A stretch of DNA of 64,000 nt, from the NCBI RefSeq assembly GCF_002940945.1, contig NZ_PNFV01000005.1, positions 1 to 64,000 on the forward strand, read 5' to 3'. Both the position numbers and the translations under genes were made by a program. Shown in pieces: positions 1 to 8,219 of the stretch. Position 1 is the first letter of the stretch. Every line of letters begins with the position of its first letter. Below the pieces are notes generated by a model that was not told the DNA's origin, did no database searches, and saw nothing but the letters and a program-made list of their open reading frames with translations. This DNA comes from Limosilactobacillus pontis. Lineage in GTDB: Bacteria; Bacillota; Bacilli; Lactobacillales; Lactobacillaceae.

Positions 1-68
1 CTAGAATGACTTAATTCGTTTAATATCGATAGCTTTTCTTCTGTACTATATTTTGAATTCCTATCCAC

Positions 69-130
69 AAAAAATGCCCTCCAAGTATATAAGATGAATT
101 TTCTATTTCATCTGTATACTTAGAGGGCAT
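69..130 (-). terminator. Rho-independent terminator of the VTT/DUF2075 operon
   Basis: A long imperfect inverted repeat (arms 74-98 and 107-130, starting ATGCCCTC and ending GAGGGCAT) is followed on the minus strand by a run of T. It lies downstream of the minus-strand membrane protein gene and fits its terminator. Confidence 0.75.
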
Positions 131-195
131 TATAGCCTACTGCCGAGCTTTGGAGTCATTTTATCTGGATAATAGCTATATTTTATACTTAGATT

Positions 196-885
196 CTAGG
201 CAGCTTCGTGGGTAACCTTGGAGCGGGCAATCACCTTACGAACGACCAAGTAGCCGAGCAGGATAACAGCAATGGCGATCACCGCACCGATCAGCCGCTT
301 GCTGTCGCCACGGAAGATGGCATCCCCACCAAAGGCGTAGATAAAAGACGTCGGTGCCATCCCAACTGCCACCATCGTCAGGAAACGGCCCCGACTGAGG
401 TTGAGGCGGGCGCCGGCGTAGTTGACCAGGGCACTGGGAATCACCGGAATCATGTAGCCGATTGTCAACCCAATCAGGGGGTGCTTCTGGTGAAGAAGGT
501 AAGTTAGGATCTTAGACTTTTTGGTTCGCTTGGAAATGTCAACCTTGCGAATCAGGCTCATCACCGCACAGTTGCCGAGGATGTTACCAAGCCAGTTGAT
601 CAGGAAACCAACCCAGGGCCCGTAACAAAGCCCCGCAAAGATACAAATGACCGAGTTAGACATTCCGGGGATGGCGTTGAAAATCGCAATCAGGAGCAAC
701 AGTAATAGCATCGTGGCCAAACCATGGCTACGGATTAAGTGGAGGAGAATGACCTGGTTGTGCGGGGTCAGGTCGAAGAGCAGGTTGATCTCCGGCCGGT
801 AGTCGCGGTAGATCCCGTAGATAACGATCAGGGCGACGATAAAGGCCGCAATGATCAGGACCGTTTTATTAAGGTGTTTTTTCAT
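196..885 (-). CDS. VTT-domain (DedA/TVP38-TMEM64-like) membrane protein
   Basis: This is a polytopic inner-membrane protein of 229 residues. Hydrophobic segments lie near residues 8-27, 57-76, 80-108, 138-158, 168-186 and 196-216. The stretch NYAGARLNLSRGRFL fits the conserved SNARE-associated/VTT signature (YxGxR followed by F). Members of this family are linked to lipid or small-molecule traffic across the membrane, but the substrate here cannot be read from sequence. It lies three bases behind the DUF2075 ATPase gene, so the two are probably co-transcribed. The family call is firm; the function is unknown. Confidence 0.85.
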   Translation of the reverse strand: MKKHLNKTVLIIAAFIVALIVIYGIYRDYRPEINLLFDLTPHNQVILLHLIRSHGLATMLLLLLLIAIFNAIPGMSNSVICIFAGLCYGPWVGFLINWLGNILGNCAVMSLIRKVDISKRTKKSKILTYLLHQKHPLIGLTIGYMIPVIPSALVNYAGARLNLSRGRFLTMVAVGMAPTSFIYAFGGDAIFRGDSKRLIGAVIAIAVILLGYLVVRKVIARSKVTHEAA

Positions 886-888
886 TGA

Positions 889-2142
889 TCAGTCACCTTC
901 CTTTGGTAGTTGAAAACCAGCCGCGGCAAACAGCTGGCAGAGGGTTTGACGCAATAGGGGATCGTGGGCATAGAGGTAGGTACCATAGACGCCACGTTTG
1001 AAGAGAACGTTAAGCGAGTTCATGATCATCCGTTTCTCCAACGCGGTGATCTCCTTAGGGTCGGTCAAGTCAGCTCGCTTCTTGAAGGCCTCGGTATCGG
1101 TGTAGCGGTCCAAGTTGATCTGGAGACGGTTGGTACCGGGCACCTGACTGATCGGCGGACCAAGGATAATCCCGGTATAATTGAGGTCAAAGCCCTGGCA
1201 GGTATAGATCGATCCGACCTCGTCGATCGTCTGCGGCAGCTCTGCCCAGGGAGTTACCGTGTAGTTGTATTGGTCCCAAGGCATCTTGAAGCGGCCCTCC
1301 TGGATATAGTGTTTACCACCATCTAAAGTCGACGGGTAGCCCGAAGTTGAGAGAATCCGGGAGAGGCCAACCGCACGATTGCGACGGACGATAGCCTGCC
1401 GCATCTGTTCAGCATCATCATAGATCCGGAAGTCATAGTGGTCACGGGCGCTCCTTGGCAGTGGGGCCAGCTGGTAATCGTTAGTGAAAGTGTTGAACCA
1501 GTCAACCAGTTCCGGACTGGCATTCATCCGAAACATCTTGGTGAGGTGATACTCCTTGTGCGGGTACTGGTCGGTAATTCGGTGCAAGCGCTCAGGCGTC
1601 CAAAGACTCTTCATCCGTAGAACCTGGTACTGGTCGAAGACAATCACCACCACCTTAGCCCGTTTAATGATTTCGACAAGCTGGTTGTCGTGGTAGAAAT
1701 TATTATAGTGGTCCGGTTTGGATAAGAGGAGGTGTGCCTCGTCGATGATGGCGACATCAATTTTCTCCTGCTTCTTGTCGAGCTGGTTAATCAGGGATGT
1801 TGGTCGGGCGAAGTCTTTCTTATATAGTTCCGGCAGGCGTCCTGCGATCTCCCGGTAAACCTTGAGAATCTCCGGGTGGTTAACCAAAAAGTAGTTGTTG
1901 GTCTGGTAAAACGGCGAGGATGGATCCTTGCGCGCGGCCTTCTGCAGGCGGTCAAAGAGCTGGGAGAGGACGACACTCTTCCCGGTTCCGGCGTCCCCGA
2001 CGATAGTATAGGTAGCCGGGGAATCATGTTGCAGATGGTCGGCAGTAAAATGCAGGATGTCTTCGACCAGGTTCTCCTGCTCGCTCGTCAACCGCTTGAA
2101 GGGTGAGAGCTTATCGATTGCCGCATTGCTTGTTTTTATCAT
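889..2142 (-). CDS. DUF2075 (Schlafen-group-3-like) ATPase/helicase domain protein
   Basis: This is a soluble P-loop ATPase of about 417 residues. Walker A GDAGTGKS is near residues 49-56 and Walker B IIDEAH near 132-137. A later QGFDLNYTGIILGP stretch resembles the helicase motif region of DUF2075 proteins. The ATG at 2142 is preferred over an upstream in-frame ATG at 2166, because AAAGGA sits 12 bases before the former and no ribosome site precedes the latter. Substrate and pathway are unknown; DUF2075 proteins are viewed as superfamily 1 nucleic-acid helicase relatives. The gene heads an operon with the VTT membrane protein, a pairing that gives no obvious clue to function. Confidence 0.85.
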   Translation of the reverse strand: MIKTSNAAIDKLSPFKRLTSEQENLVEDILHFTADHLQHDSPATYTIVGDAGTGKSVVLSQLFDRLQKAARKDPSSPFYQTNNYFLVNHPEILKVYREIAGRLPELYKKDFARPTSLINQLDKKQEKIDVAIIDEAHLLLSKPDHYNNFYHDNQLVEIIKRAKVVVIVFDQYQVLRMKSLWTPERLHRITDQYPHKEYHLTKMFRMNASPELVDWFNTFTNDYQLAPLPRSARDHYDFRIYDDAEQMRQAIVRRNRAVGLSRILSTSGYPSTLDGGKHYIQEGRFKMPWDQYNYTVTPWAELPQTIDEVGSIYTCQGFDLNYTGIILGPPISQVPGTNRLQINLDRYTDTEAFKKRADLTDPKEITALEKRMIMNSLNVLFKRGVYGTYLYAHDPLLRQTLCQLFAAAGFQLPKEGD

Positions 2143-2314
2143 TGTTTTCTTCGATCCTTTGCGCATAGTCGTCTTAATGTTAGCCTAGAAAACCACCCGT
2201 CGTCAATTTGATTACTAATGATTTTCTGATAAGTTCGCAAAGTAGTGTTAAAATAATTATATGATAACGGATTTTAAGTTATGGATATACTATGTCTAAA
2301 GGAGTGGGTATTAG

Positions 2315-4087
2315 ATGAATCTGCATCCTGATTACCTGTTAAACGATGTGAATGAACCTAGTGATATCAAGCAGATGTCGCTAAGTGAATTGAAAGAATT
2401 GGCCAAGGAAATGCGTCAGCTGGTCCTCGAACGTGACGCTGCAATCGGTGGCCACGTTGGTCCCAACCTCGGGGTCATGGAGCTGACCATCGCCTACCAC
2501 TATGTCTTTAATTCACCACACGATAAGGTGGTTTGGGATGTTTCCCACCAGTCTTACGCGCATAAGATGCTGACGGGGCGTAAGCTGGGCTTTTTAGATC
2601 CCGACCACTATGAAGACGTCACCGGCTACACCTCGCCCGAGGAGAGTGTCCACGATTTCTTCGAGATTGGTCACACCTCGACTTCAATTTCGCTGGCAGT
2701 TGGTTTGGCTCAGGCACGGGACATGCTACGACCGGAGAAGCATAATAATGTCGTGGCCGTCATCGGTGATGGCTCGCTCAGTGGCGGGCTGGCTTTTGAG
2801 GGTCTCAATAACGCCGCCAAGCTGCATTCCAATTTGATCATCGTGGTCAACGATAACCAGATGGCCATTGACAAGGATCAGGGCGGCCTCTACAAGGGCC
2901 TCAAGGAGCTGCGTGACACCGACGGCAAGTCACCGAATAATATCTTTAAGTTCATGGGGCTGGATTACCGCTACGTCGCTGATGGTAATGACCTGCAGAC
3001 GATGATCGACGTCTTCCGCGACGTCAAAGACATCGACCACCCGATTGTCCTTCACGTCAATACCCAAAAGGGGAAGGGCTATGCTCCTGCCGAGGAACAC
3101 AAGATGGAATACCACTGGCGTGATCCGTTTGACCTTAAGACTGGTGCTGACAAACAGCCAGTAGAGAATGGCTACAACGCCGCTGTAATGGCGGAGCTGG
3201 ACCGCCAGGTTAATGCTGGGGCTCCGGTAGTTGCTATCAACGCCGCTATTCCGGGAGTCTTTGGTCTGAAGGACTTCCAGGCCAAGCATCCAGATCGTTA
3301 CTTTGACGTTGGCATTGCCGAACAGGACTCGATCACGACGGCAGTGGCCATGGCCTCAGCCGGGGCTCGGCCGGTTGTCTTCCAGAATAGTACTTTCTTG
3401 CAGCGGGCCTATGACCAGCTGATTCACGACATGGCCTTGAACGATTCACCGGTGGTCATGATCGTACGTGGTGGAACAATCGCCAGCGGCTCAGCTACCC
3501 ACCAAGGATCCTTTGATATCTCGATGATCAGCGACCTGCCAAACATCGAATACCTGGCGCCAACTAATGTCGAGGAAATGATCTCAATGCTGCGGTGGGC
3601 AATCAAACAGACCGATCAGCCGGTTGTTATCCGCCAGCCGGAAAAGGCATTGCTCCACGGTCACCCGAGTCAGGATGATTACAGTACTATTAACTACGAC
3701 GTGGCCCACCATGGCAGTGAGGTTGCCATCATGGCCGTTGGTGATTTCTGGCAGCTTGGCGAAGAGGTCTGCGAGCAACTGAAAAAGAAGCTTAACATCG
3801 ACGCTACCCTAATCAATCCGAAGTCGGTCACGGGAATTGACCAACATATTCTCCATCATTTAGCCGAAAACCATGACGTTGTTGTCACATTGGAAGACGG
3901 CAACCTAAGTGGGGGCTTTGGTGAGACGATCGCCCGCTACTACGGGCCGACCGACATGAAGGTCCTTAACTTCGGATCTCCACGAGAGTTTGCTGACAAC
4001 GTACCACTTGAGGTCATGGAAGAGTGGTACCACCTCACGCCAAAGCAGATCGTCGATGACATCGAAAAGGTTATTCATTCACTGTAA
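2315..4087 (+). CDS. dxs: Orphan 1-deoxy-D-xylulose-5-phosphate synthase-like TPP enzyme
   Basis: A 590-residue thiamine-diphosphate enzyme of the DXS/transketolase type. DXS condenses pyruvate and glyceraldehyde-3-phosphate to DXP. The TPP motif begins GDG at 151-153 and closes at ND 179-180; the catalytic Glu lies in GIAEQDS near 336. It is shorter than classical DXS (about 620). The DGHD motif of typical DXS reads DGND at 223-226. AAAGGAG precedes the start at good spacing. No ispC or other MEP gene, and no thiG, lies nearby. Lactobacilli make isoprenoids by the mevalonate route, so the physiological role is open; DXP for a cofactor or another ketol transfer are possibilities. Confidence 0.8.
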   Translation: MNLHPDYLLNDVNEPSDIKQMSLSELKELAKEMRQLVLERDAAIGGHVGPNLGVMELTIAYHYVFNSPHDKVVWDVSHQSYAHKMLTGRKLGFLDPDHYEDVTGYTSPEESVHDFFEIGHTSTSISLAVGLAQARDMLRPEKHNNVVAVIGDGSLSGGLAFEGLNNAAKLHSNLIIVVNDNQMAIDKDQGGLYKGLKELRDTDGKSPNNIFKFMGLDYRYVADGNDLQTMIDVFRDVKDIDHPIVLHVNTQKGKGYAPAEEHKMEYHWRDPFDLKTGADKQPVENGYNAAVMAELDRQVNAGAPVVAINAAIPGVFGLKDFQAKHPDRYFDVGIAEQDSITTAVAMASAGARPVVFQNSTFLQRAYDQLIHDMALNDSPVVMIVRGGTIASGSATHQGSFDISMISDLPNIEYLAPTNVEEMISMLRWAIKQTDQPVVIRQPEKALLHGHPSQDDYSTINYDVAHHGSEVAIMAVGDFWQLGEEVCEQLKKKLNIDATLINPKSVTGIDQHILHHLAENHDVVVTLEDGNLSGGFGETIARYYGPTDMKVLNFGSPREFADNVPLEVMEEWYHLTPKQIVDDIEKVIHSL

Positions 4088-4093
4088 GCATTA

Positions 4094-4136
4094 AAAATAC
4101 TGATTGACGGTTTCACCCGCCAATCAGTATTTTTTG
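4094..4136 (+). terminator. Rho-independent terminator after the DXS-like gene
   Basis: A 15-bp stem (AATACTGATTG... with one mismatch, loop TTTCA) is followed by six T residues directly after the DXS-like gene. Confidence 0.9.
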
Positions 4137-4213
4137 TTATCAGATTAATTTCACGCATTTTTCACTACTGGCCGTATATATCTAGTGAAGGCCAAAATAA
4201 AGGAGTATGAAAA

Positions 4214-6439
4214 ATGCATAAAGAATTATCACGCCGTATCTACCGCTCGTCACTGATTGGGCTAGCTTCGACCTCAATTCTGCTAACCCTGGCGGCCGGT
4301 AATGCCATGGCTGACACCAACAACAGTCAGCCAACCACACTGCTCGCCACCCTCATAGGGAGAAATGAACCACTCGCCACTAGGGAAGTAGTTCGGACCA
4401 TTACCTACGTAAACCCATTGACTAAGGAAAAGCACAGCATTCGCCAGGTGGCTACCTATCAGTTTGACCGCAACGGTAAGGTCGTCAAGAGCACCAACCC
4501 GATCTGGTCGGCCTATTTTGCGCCGTACTTTGATGGCTATGCCCCGCTCTGGGTGGAGATCGGTGCCAAGGCAACCGGCCCTGATTCAGCCGACGAGAAG
4601 GAGGAGATCACATACCGCAAGGTCGCGGGATCCGGGGAAGTCTTGGCAGTTCATATTTTCTTTACTGGGATCGATGGAAAGCCGTTATTGGACCTGACTC
4701 GGACCATTCAGAATCCAAATGAGGAACCGGTGACCGACTTTGCACTTCCGGCACCACCGGATGGGTGGGAGTACGCTGACCTTGAACACCTGCCAAAAAC
4801 CATCAAGGTTGCTCCAGGTGCGAGTGGCCGGTATACCTTCATGATTCGTCCCGTAAAAACCCTGGATCACCATGAGGAACATCGTCAGGAGAATAAGGTG
4901 CTGTGGCGAAAAATTATTCTTCACCTTCCAACCGGTGACCAGACCATCATGCAGCAGGCCACAGCGACTCGCGAGGTTACTGTAAAGGATGGCAAGGCCA
5001 CCAATGGTGAATGGCAAATCAGTCCATTTGCCGAGCTGCGACTACCCCCAATGACTGGCTATCAGACCTCCATCGACCGGATTGCCGCCCGGCAGCTGAC
5101 GGCTGACCAGCTCGACCAGGCACCACTCACTGTCGAGGTAAACTACCAAAAGATGGGCGGCCCCGCCACAAAGGATGAAACGACCCAAACTGCTTCTCAG
5201 CCAGCCGTCGACACGGGCAGTCAAACAGATCAACCGATGGTGAGCGATGGGGGCACTCAGACAAATACACCAGCTGGTAGCGAGGACCCGCAAACTGATC
5301 AGTCGGTGACGAACGATCAAGGTACGCAGACGGATGAAACTACCGCCAAAGATGCGGGAACCCAGACCGACCCTAACAATCCACCAAGTAAGGACACTGG
5401 TGCCCAGACAGATCAACCAACAGGTACAGATGAGGGAACGCAAACCAATCAGCCGACAAATACAGATGCAGGTAGTCAAACTACTGATCCCCTAACCACT
5501 GATACCGGGAGTGGGGAGGATACCGTCGACATCACCGATCACGATACTCAGACTGACAGCCCAGCAACAACTGATACGGGTAGTGGGGACAATGTCGCCG
5601 ATAGTCGAGATCAGAGTTCCCAGACGGATCAATCAACAAATACAAGTGAAGGGACGCAAACCGATCAGTCGGTAAGCACAGATGCAGGCAGCCAAACTGT
5701 CGATCACCCAACAATCGATACTGGAGTTGGAAATGATACCGTCGACAATATTGACCACGGTACCCAAACGGATAAGTTAACAGCTATCGATGAGGAAACA
5801 CAAACCAATCAACCGACAAGTATAGACGCAGACAGTCAAACTGCCGATTACCCATCAGTTGATACTGGGGTTGGAAATGATATGGTTGACGATAACGACC
5901 AAGGCACCCAAACGGATCAATCAACGGGTATCAATGAGGGAACGCAAACCGATCAACCAGCAACTACAGACGCAGTTAGTCAGACCACTGATCACGGTAC
6001 CCAAACAGATGGATCAACTACCGCAAAGACCCGGGCTGACAATGACGCAATTGATCTCATCAACCACGATACCCAGACGGCAATTGAACAGGGCACCAAA
6101 GAACACGTCGGTCAAGACGAGGAAACCAGACCGGACCAGCTAACAACTGATCCCCAACCAGTTACCGATCAGATTGCACCAGCACCACAACTAACTGCCT
6201 TATCAGGCAAAGACAGCAGTAACCAGCCGGCGGCAGTTGACCCGATAGCATTCCACAATGAATTGGATCGCTTGCAGCGACCGTTGCGGGAACTAGCGGC
6301 CGACCCCCAGCAAAAGACGGCAGCCACCCTGCCACAGACGGGAAACCAGGCGGCAGGAACCAAGGCAGCCGTGGTGGCAGCCCTAACCACCTTGACTGCG
6401 GCGGGGGCGGCCATGTTCACCCTGCGAAAGCGCCGCTAA
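4214..6439 (+). CDS. LPQTG-anchored surface protein with TQT-type repeats
   Basis: A sortase substrate of 741 residues. An N-terminal signal peptide ends near AMA-D (about residue 33). A folded region follows (about 50-320) that opens VVRTITYVNP and resembles Mub-type mucin-binding segments; this assignment is tentative. Residues about 325-640 form a Thr/Gln/Asp-rich stalk with 21 copies of an xQT core, 13 of them TQT (mostly GTQTD or GTQTN), spaced irregularly by 10-25 residues. The C-terminus has LPQTG near 706, a hydrophobic helix and RKRR. AAAGGAG precedes the ATG. It probably mediates adhesion or acts as a spacer on the wall. The gene stands alone, flanked by a terminator upstream and the permease promoter downstream. 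Confidence 0.88.
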   Translation: MHKELSRRIYRSSLIGLASTSILLTLAAGNAMADTNNSQPTTLLATLIGRNEPLATREVVRTITYVNPLTKEKHSIRQVATYQFDRNGKVVKSTNPIWSAYFAPYFDGYAPLWVEIGAKATGPDSADEKEEITYRKVAGSGEVLAVHIFFTGIDGKPLLDLTRTIQNPNEEPVTDFALPAPPDGWEYADLEHLPKTIKVAPGASGRYTFMIRPVKTLDHHEEHRQENKVLWRKIILHLPTGDQTIMQQATATREVTVKDGKATNGEWQISPFAELRLPPMTGYQTSIDRIAARQLTADQLDQAPLTVEVNYQKMGGPATKDETTQTASQPAVDTGSQTDQPMVSDGGTQTNTPAGSEDPQTDQSVTNDQGTQTDETTAKDAGTQTDPNNPPSKDTGAQTDQPTGTDEGTQTNQPTNTDAGSQTTDPLTTDTGSGEDTVDITDHDTQTDSPATTDTGSGDNVADSRDQSSQTDQSTNTSEGTQTDQSVSTDAGSQTVDHPTIDTGVGNDTVDNIDHGTQTDKLTAIDEETQTNQPTSIDADSQTADYPSVDTGVGNDMVDDNDQGTQTDQSTGINEGTQTDQPATTDAVSQTTDHGTQTDGSTTAKTRADNDAIDLINHDTQTAIEQGTKEHVGQDEETRPDQLTTDPQPVTDQIAPAPQLTALSGKDSSNQPAAVDPIAFHNELDRLQRPLRELAADPQQKTAATLPQTGNQAAGTKAAVVAALTTLTAAGAAMFTLRKRR

Positions 6440-6459
6440 AGAAAAATTTAAACTTTTCC

Positions 6460-6488
6460 TTGCATTCTTAATTTTCTAATAGTATTCT
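6460..6488 (+). promoter_or_regulatory. Promoter of the leader peptide-permease unit
   Basis: A -35 TTGCAT (6460-6465) and a -10 TATTCT (6483-6488) are separated by 17 bases. The pair lies 39 bases upstream of the leader peptide start. Confidence 0.6.
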
Positions 6489-6526
6489 AATAGCAACGAA
6501 AGAAAAGGGAATTGGAGGAAAATAAC

Positions 6527-6610
6527 ATGCGATTACAGTTTAAAGCGATTATTCATCAACTAACCTCCACCTCAACCACAACAACAAGAACCGTGGTTGA
6601 GCACCTTTAA
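6527..6610 (+). CDS. Thr-rich leader peptide (27 aa) of an attenuator
   Basis: A short frame with a strong ribosome site (GGAGG at 6514-6518, 8 bases before ATG). It encodes 27 residues with the run TSTSTTTTRT in its centre, six Thr and two Ser codons in ten positions, much like the thr operon leader of enterobacteria. The stop TAA lies inside the attenuator structure. The Thr codons overlap the first attenuator segment, as expected if ribosome stalling on uncharged tRNA-Thr controls folding. It is too short for routine gene calling. Translation is inferred, not shown. Confidence 0.8.
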   Translation: MRLQFKAIIHQLTSTSTTTTRTVVEHL

Positions 6611-6709
6611 TATACGTAAACAAGATATGCTTCGAAGCTATCCAAAGCGACTCAACCACTAAACTGATTTTGGTTTCACTGGTTGCTGGTCGCATTGGGT
6701 AGCTTTTTT
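6571..6709 (+). promoter_or_regulatory. Ribosome-mediated transcription attenuator (four-segment, threonine type)
   Basis: Segment 1 CTCAACCAC (6571-6579) pairs with segment 2 GTGGTTGAG (6593-6601). Segment 2 is equally complementary to segment 3 CTCAACCAC (6651-6659). Segment 3 also lies in the 5' arm of a long terminator hairpin (arms 6635-6660 and 6678-6705). Segment 1 is inside the Thr codons of the leader peptide. Stalling there would free segment 2 to pair with 3 and prevent termination; fluent translation would favour the terminator. This is the logic of trp- and thr-type attenuators. The pairing is read directly; the regulatory behaviour is inferred. Confidence 0.8.
6635..6709 (+). 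terminator. Attenuator terminator upstream of the permease
   Basis: The arms AAGCTA-T-CCAA-A-GCGAC and the matching GTCGC-A-TTGG-G-TAGCTT form a stem of over 20 pairs, followed by six T (6704-6709). The permease start lies only 26 bases further on. Confidence 0.88.
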
Positions 6710-6734
6710 GGTATCAAGAAATGGGGTTATGAAG

Positions 6735-8117
6735 ATGGATAATCAAAAGAAAGTTAAGTTAAATCGGACGATGACGCCTGGACAGATGGAAATGATTGCC
6801 ATTGGCGGAACCATCGGGAGTGGGCTCTTCATGGGGGCTACTTCTACTATCAAGTGGACCGGACCGTCGGTGTTATTGGCCTATGCCTTCGTCGGCTTAG
6901 TCCTATACGGTGTCATGCGGGCTCTGGGAGAGCTGATTTACATCAGCCCCGGAACAGGTTCATTTGCGGATTATGGATCTAAGTACATTCATCCCCTGGC
7001 CGGCTATCTGACCAAGTGGAGCAATGTCTTTCAGTTCATCATCGTCGGGATTTCGGACATCATCGCAATGAGCGAGTATCTGAACTATTGGTGGCCGAAC
7101 CTGCCGGACTGGATTTCGGGTCTGGTCATGATCACGATCCTGACCCTGGCCAATCTGGCCTCGGCCAAGGCCTATGGCCGATTGGAGTTTTGGTTTGCGA
7201 TGATTAAGGTTGTTACGATCATCGCCATGATTATCCTGGGACTGCTGGTGATTGTTCTTGGTCTGGGCAACAACTGGCATCCAGTGGGGATCTCAAACCT
7301 CTGGACGCATGGTGGCTTCTTCACTGGCGGCTTCATGGGCTTCATGTTCTCCCTATCGGTGATCGCCGGTTCCTACCAAGGGATCGAACTTCTTGGAATC
7401 ACGGCAGGGGAGGCTGCATCACCAAGGCATGCTATTGTCAAGTCGGTGAAATCCGTTATCTGGCGGATCCTGATCTTCTACATCGGCGCCATCTTTGTGA
7501 TCGTTTCGATCTACCCATGGGACGAACTCAAGGCCGTTGGTTCACCATTCGTTGAAACCTTTACCAAGGTCGGCATCACCGGGGCGGCCGGGATCATTAA
7601 TTTCGTCGTCCTGACGGCGGCTCTGTCCGGGGCCAACTCCGGAATCTACAGTGCCAGCCGGATGCTCTTCAAGCTCTCCGTCGATGGGGAGGTGCCAAAG
7701 GTCTTCAGTAAGCTCTCCAAGCGGGTGGTTCCAAACGTTGCCATTCTGACAATTGCCTTCTGGATTTTCCTGGGATTTGCAGTCAACATGCTGCTGTCGA
7801 TGTTCAGCGCCAGCGCCGAGAACATCTTCGTAATTGTCTACAGTTCTAGTGTTCTGCCAGGGATGGTACCGTGGTTCATCATCCTGCTATCCGAGCTGAA
7901 TTTCCGCAGGAACAACCCAGACCAGCTGGTCAACCACCCGTTCAAGATGCCATTCTACCCGGCATACAACTACTTCAGCCTGATTGCCTTGACGGTCATC
8001 CTGATCTTCATGTTCTTCAACCCTGACACCCGGGTTTCAGTTTCTGTTGGTGTGATCTTCCTGGTCATCATGAGTTTGATTTACAAGTTTCACACTGTAC
8101 CCAAGCTAGAAAAGTAA
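6735..8117 (+). CDS. APC-superfamily (AAT family) amino-acid permease, probably threonine/serine
   Basis: A 12-helix proton-coupled amino-acid importer of about 460 residues. The N-terminal motif IAIGGTIGSGLFMG is the substrate-binding unwound helix 1 of the AAT family, and the EYLNYWWP and AGEAASPRHA motifs also fit. Related AAT members include serine/threonine carriers such as lactococcal SerP1 and E. coli YifK. The preceding Thr-rich leader and attenuator suggest that threonine shortage induces it, so threonine (with serine) is the inferred substrate. ATG 6735 or 6729 is preferred; the frame is open back to TTG 6708, but that lies within the terminator T-run. GGGG at 6723-6726 is a modest ribosome site. 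Confidence 0.85.
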   Translation: MDNQKKVKLNRTMTPGQMEMIAIGGTIGSGLFMGATSTIKWTGPSVLLAYAFVGLVLYGVMRALGELIYISPGTGSFADYGSKYIHPLAGYLTKWSNVFQFIIVGISDIIAMSEYLNYWWPNLPDWISGLVMITILTLANLASAKAYGRLEFWFAMIKVVTIIAMIILGLLVIVLGLGNNWHPVGISNLWTHGGFFTGGFMGFMFSLSVIAGSYQGIELLGITAGEAASPRHAIVKSVKSVIWRILIFYIGAIFVIVSIYPWDELKAVGSPFVETFTKVGITGAAGIINFVVLTAALSGANSGIYSASRMLFKLSVDGEVPKVFSKLSKRVVPNVAILTIAFWIFLGFAVNMLLSMFSASAENIFVIVYSSSVLPGMVPWFIILLSELNFRRNNPDQLVNHPFKMPFYPAYNYFSLIALTVILIFMFFNPDTRVSVSVGVIFLVIMSLIYKFHTVPKLEK

Positions 8118-8121
8118 CCGT

Positions 8122-8157
8122 AAAAGCAGGCAATTTCGCCTGCTTTTTTATTTTTTC
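8122..8157 (+). terminator. Terminator after the permease
   Basis: A perfect 10-bp stem AAAAGCAGGC/GCCTGCTTTT with a 6-base loop and a T-rich tail. Confidence 0.92.
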
Positions 8158-8219
8158 TGACCATTTGTTCCCCTAAATATTGTACAATGGAAGAAAAGAT
8201 TTCAAAGAGGGACAATTCT

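Noticed and set aside
5150..6160. Repetitive region considered as CRISPR or tandem DNA repeat
   Set aside because: The periodicity is at protein level (xQT motifs) with irregular spacing and diverged DNA; no identical repeats with unique spacers. The adhesin repeats at 33-35 kb are also coding.
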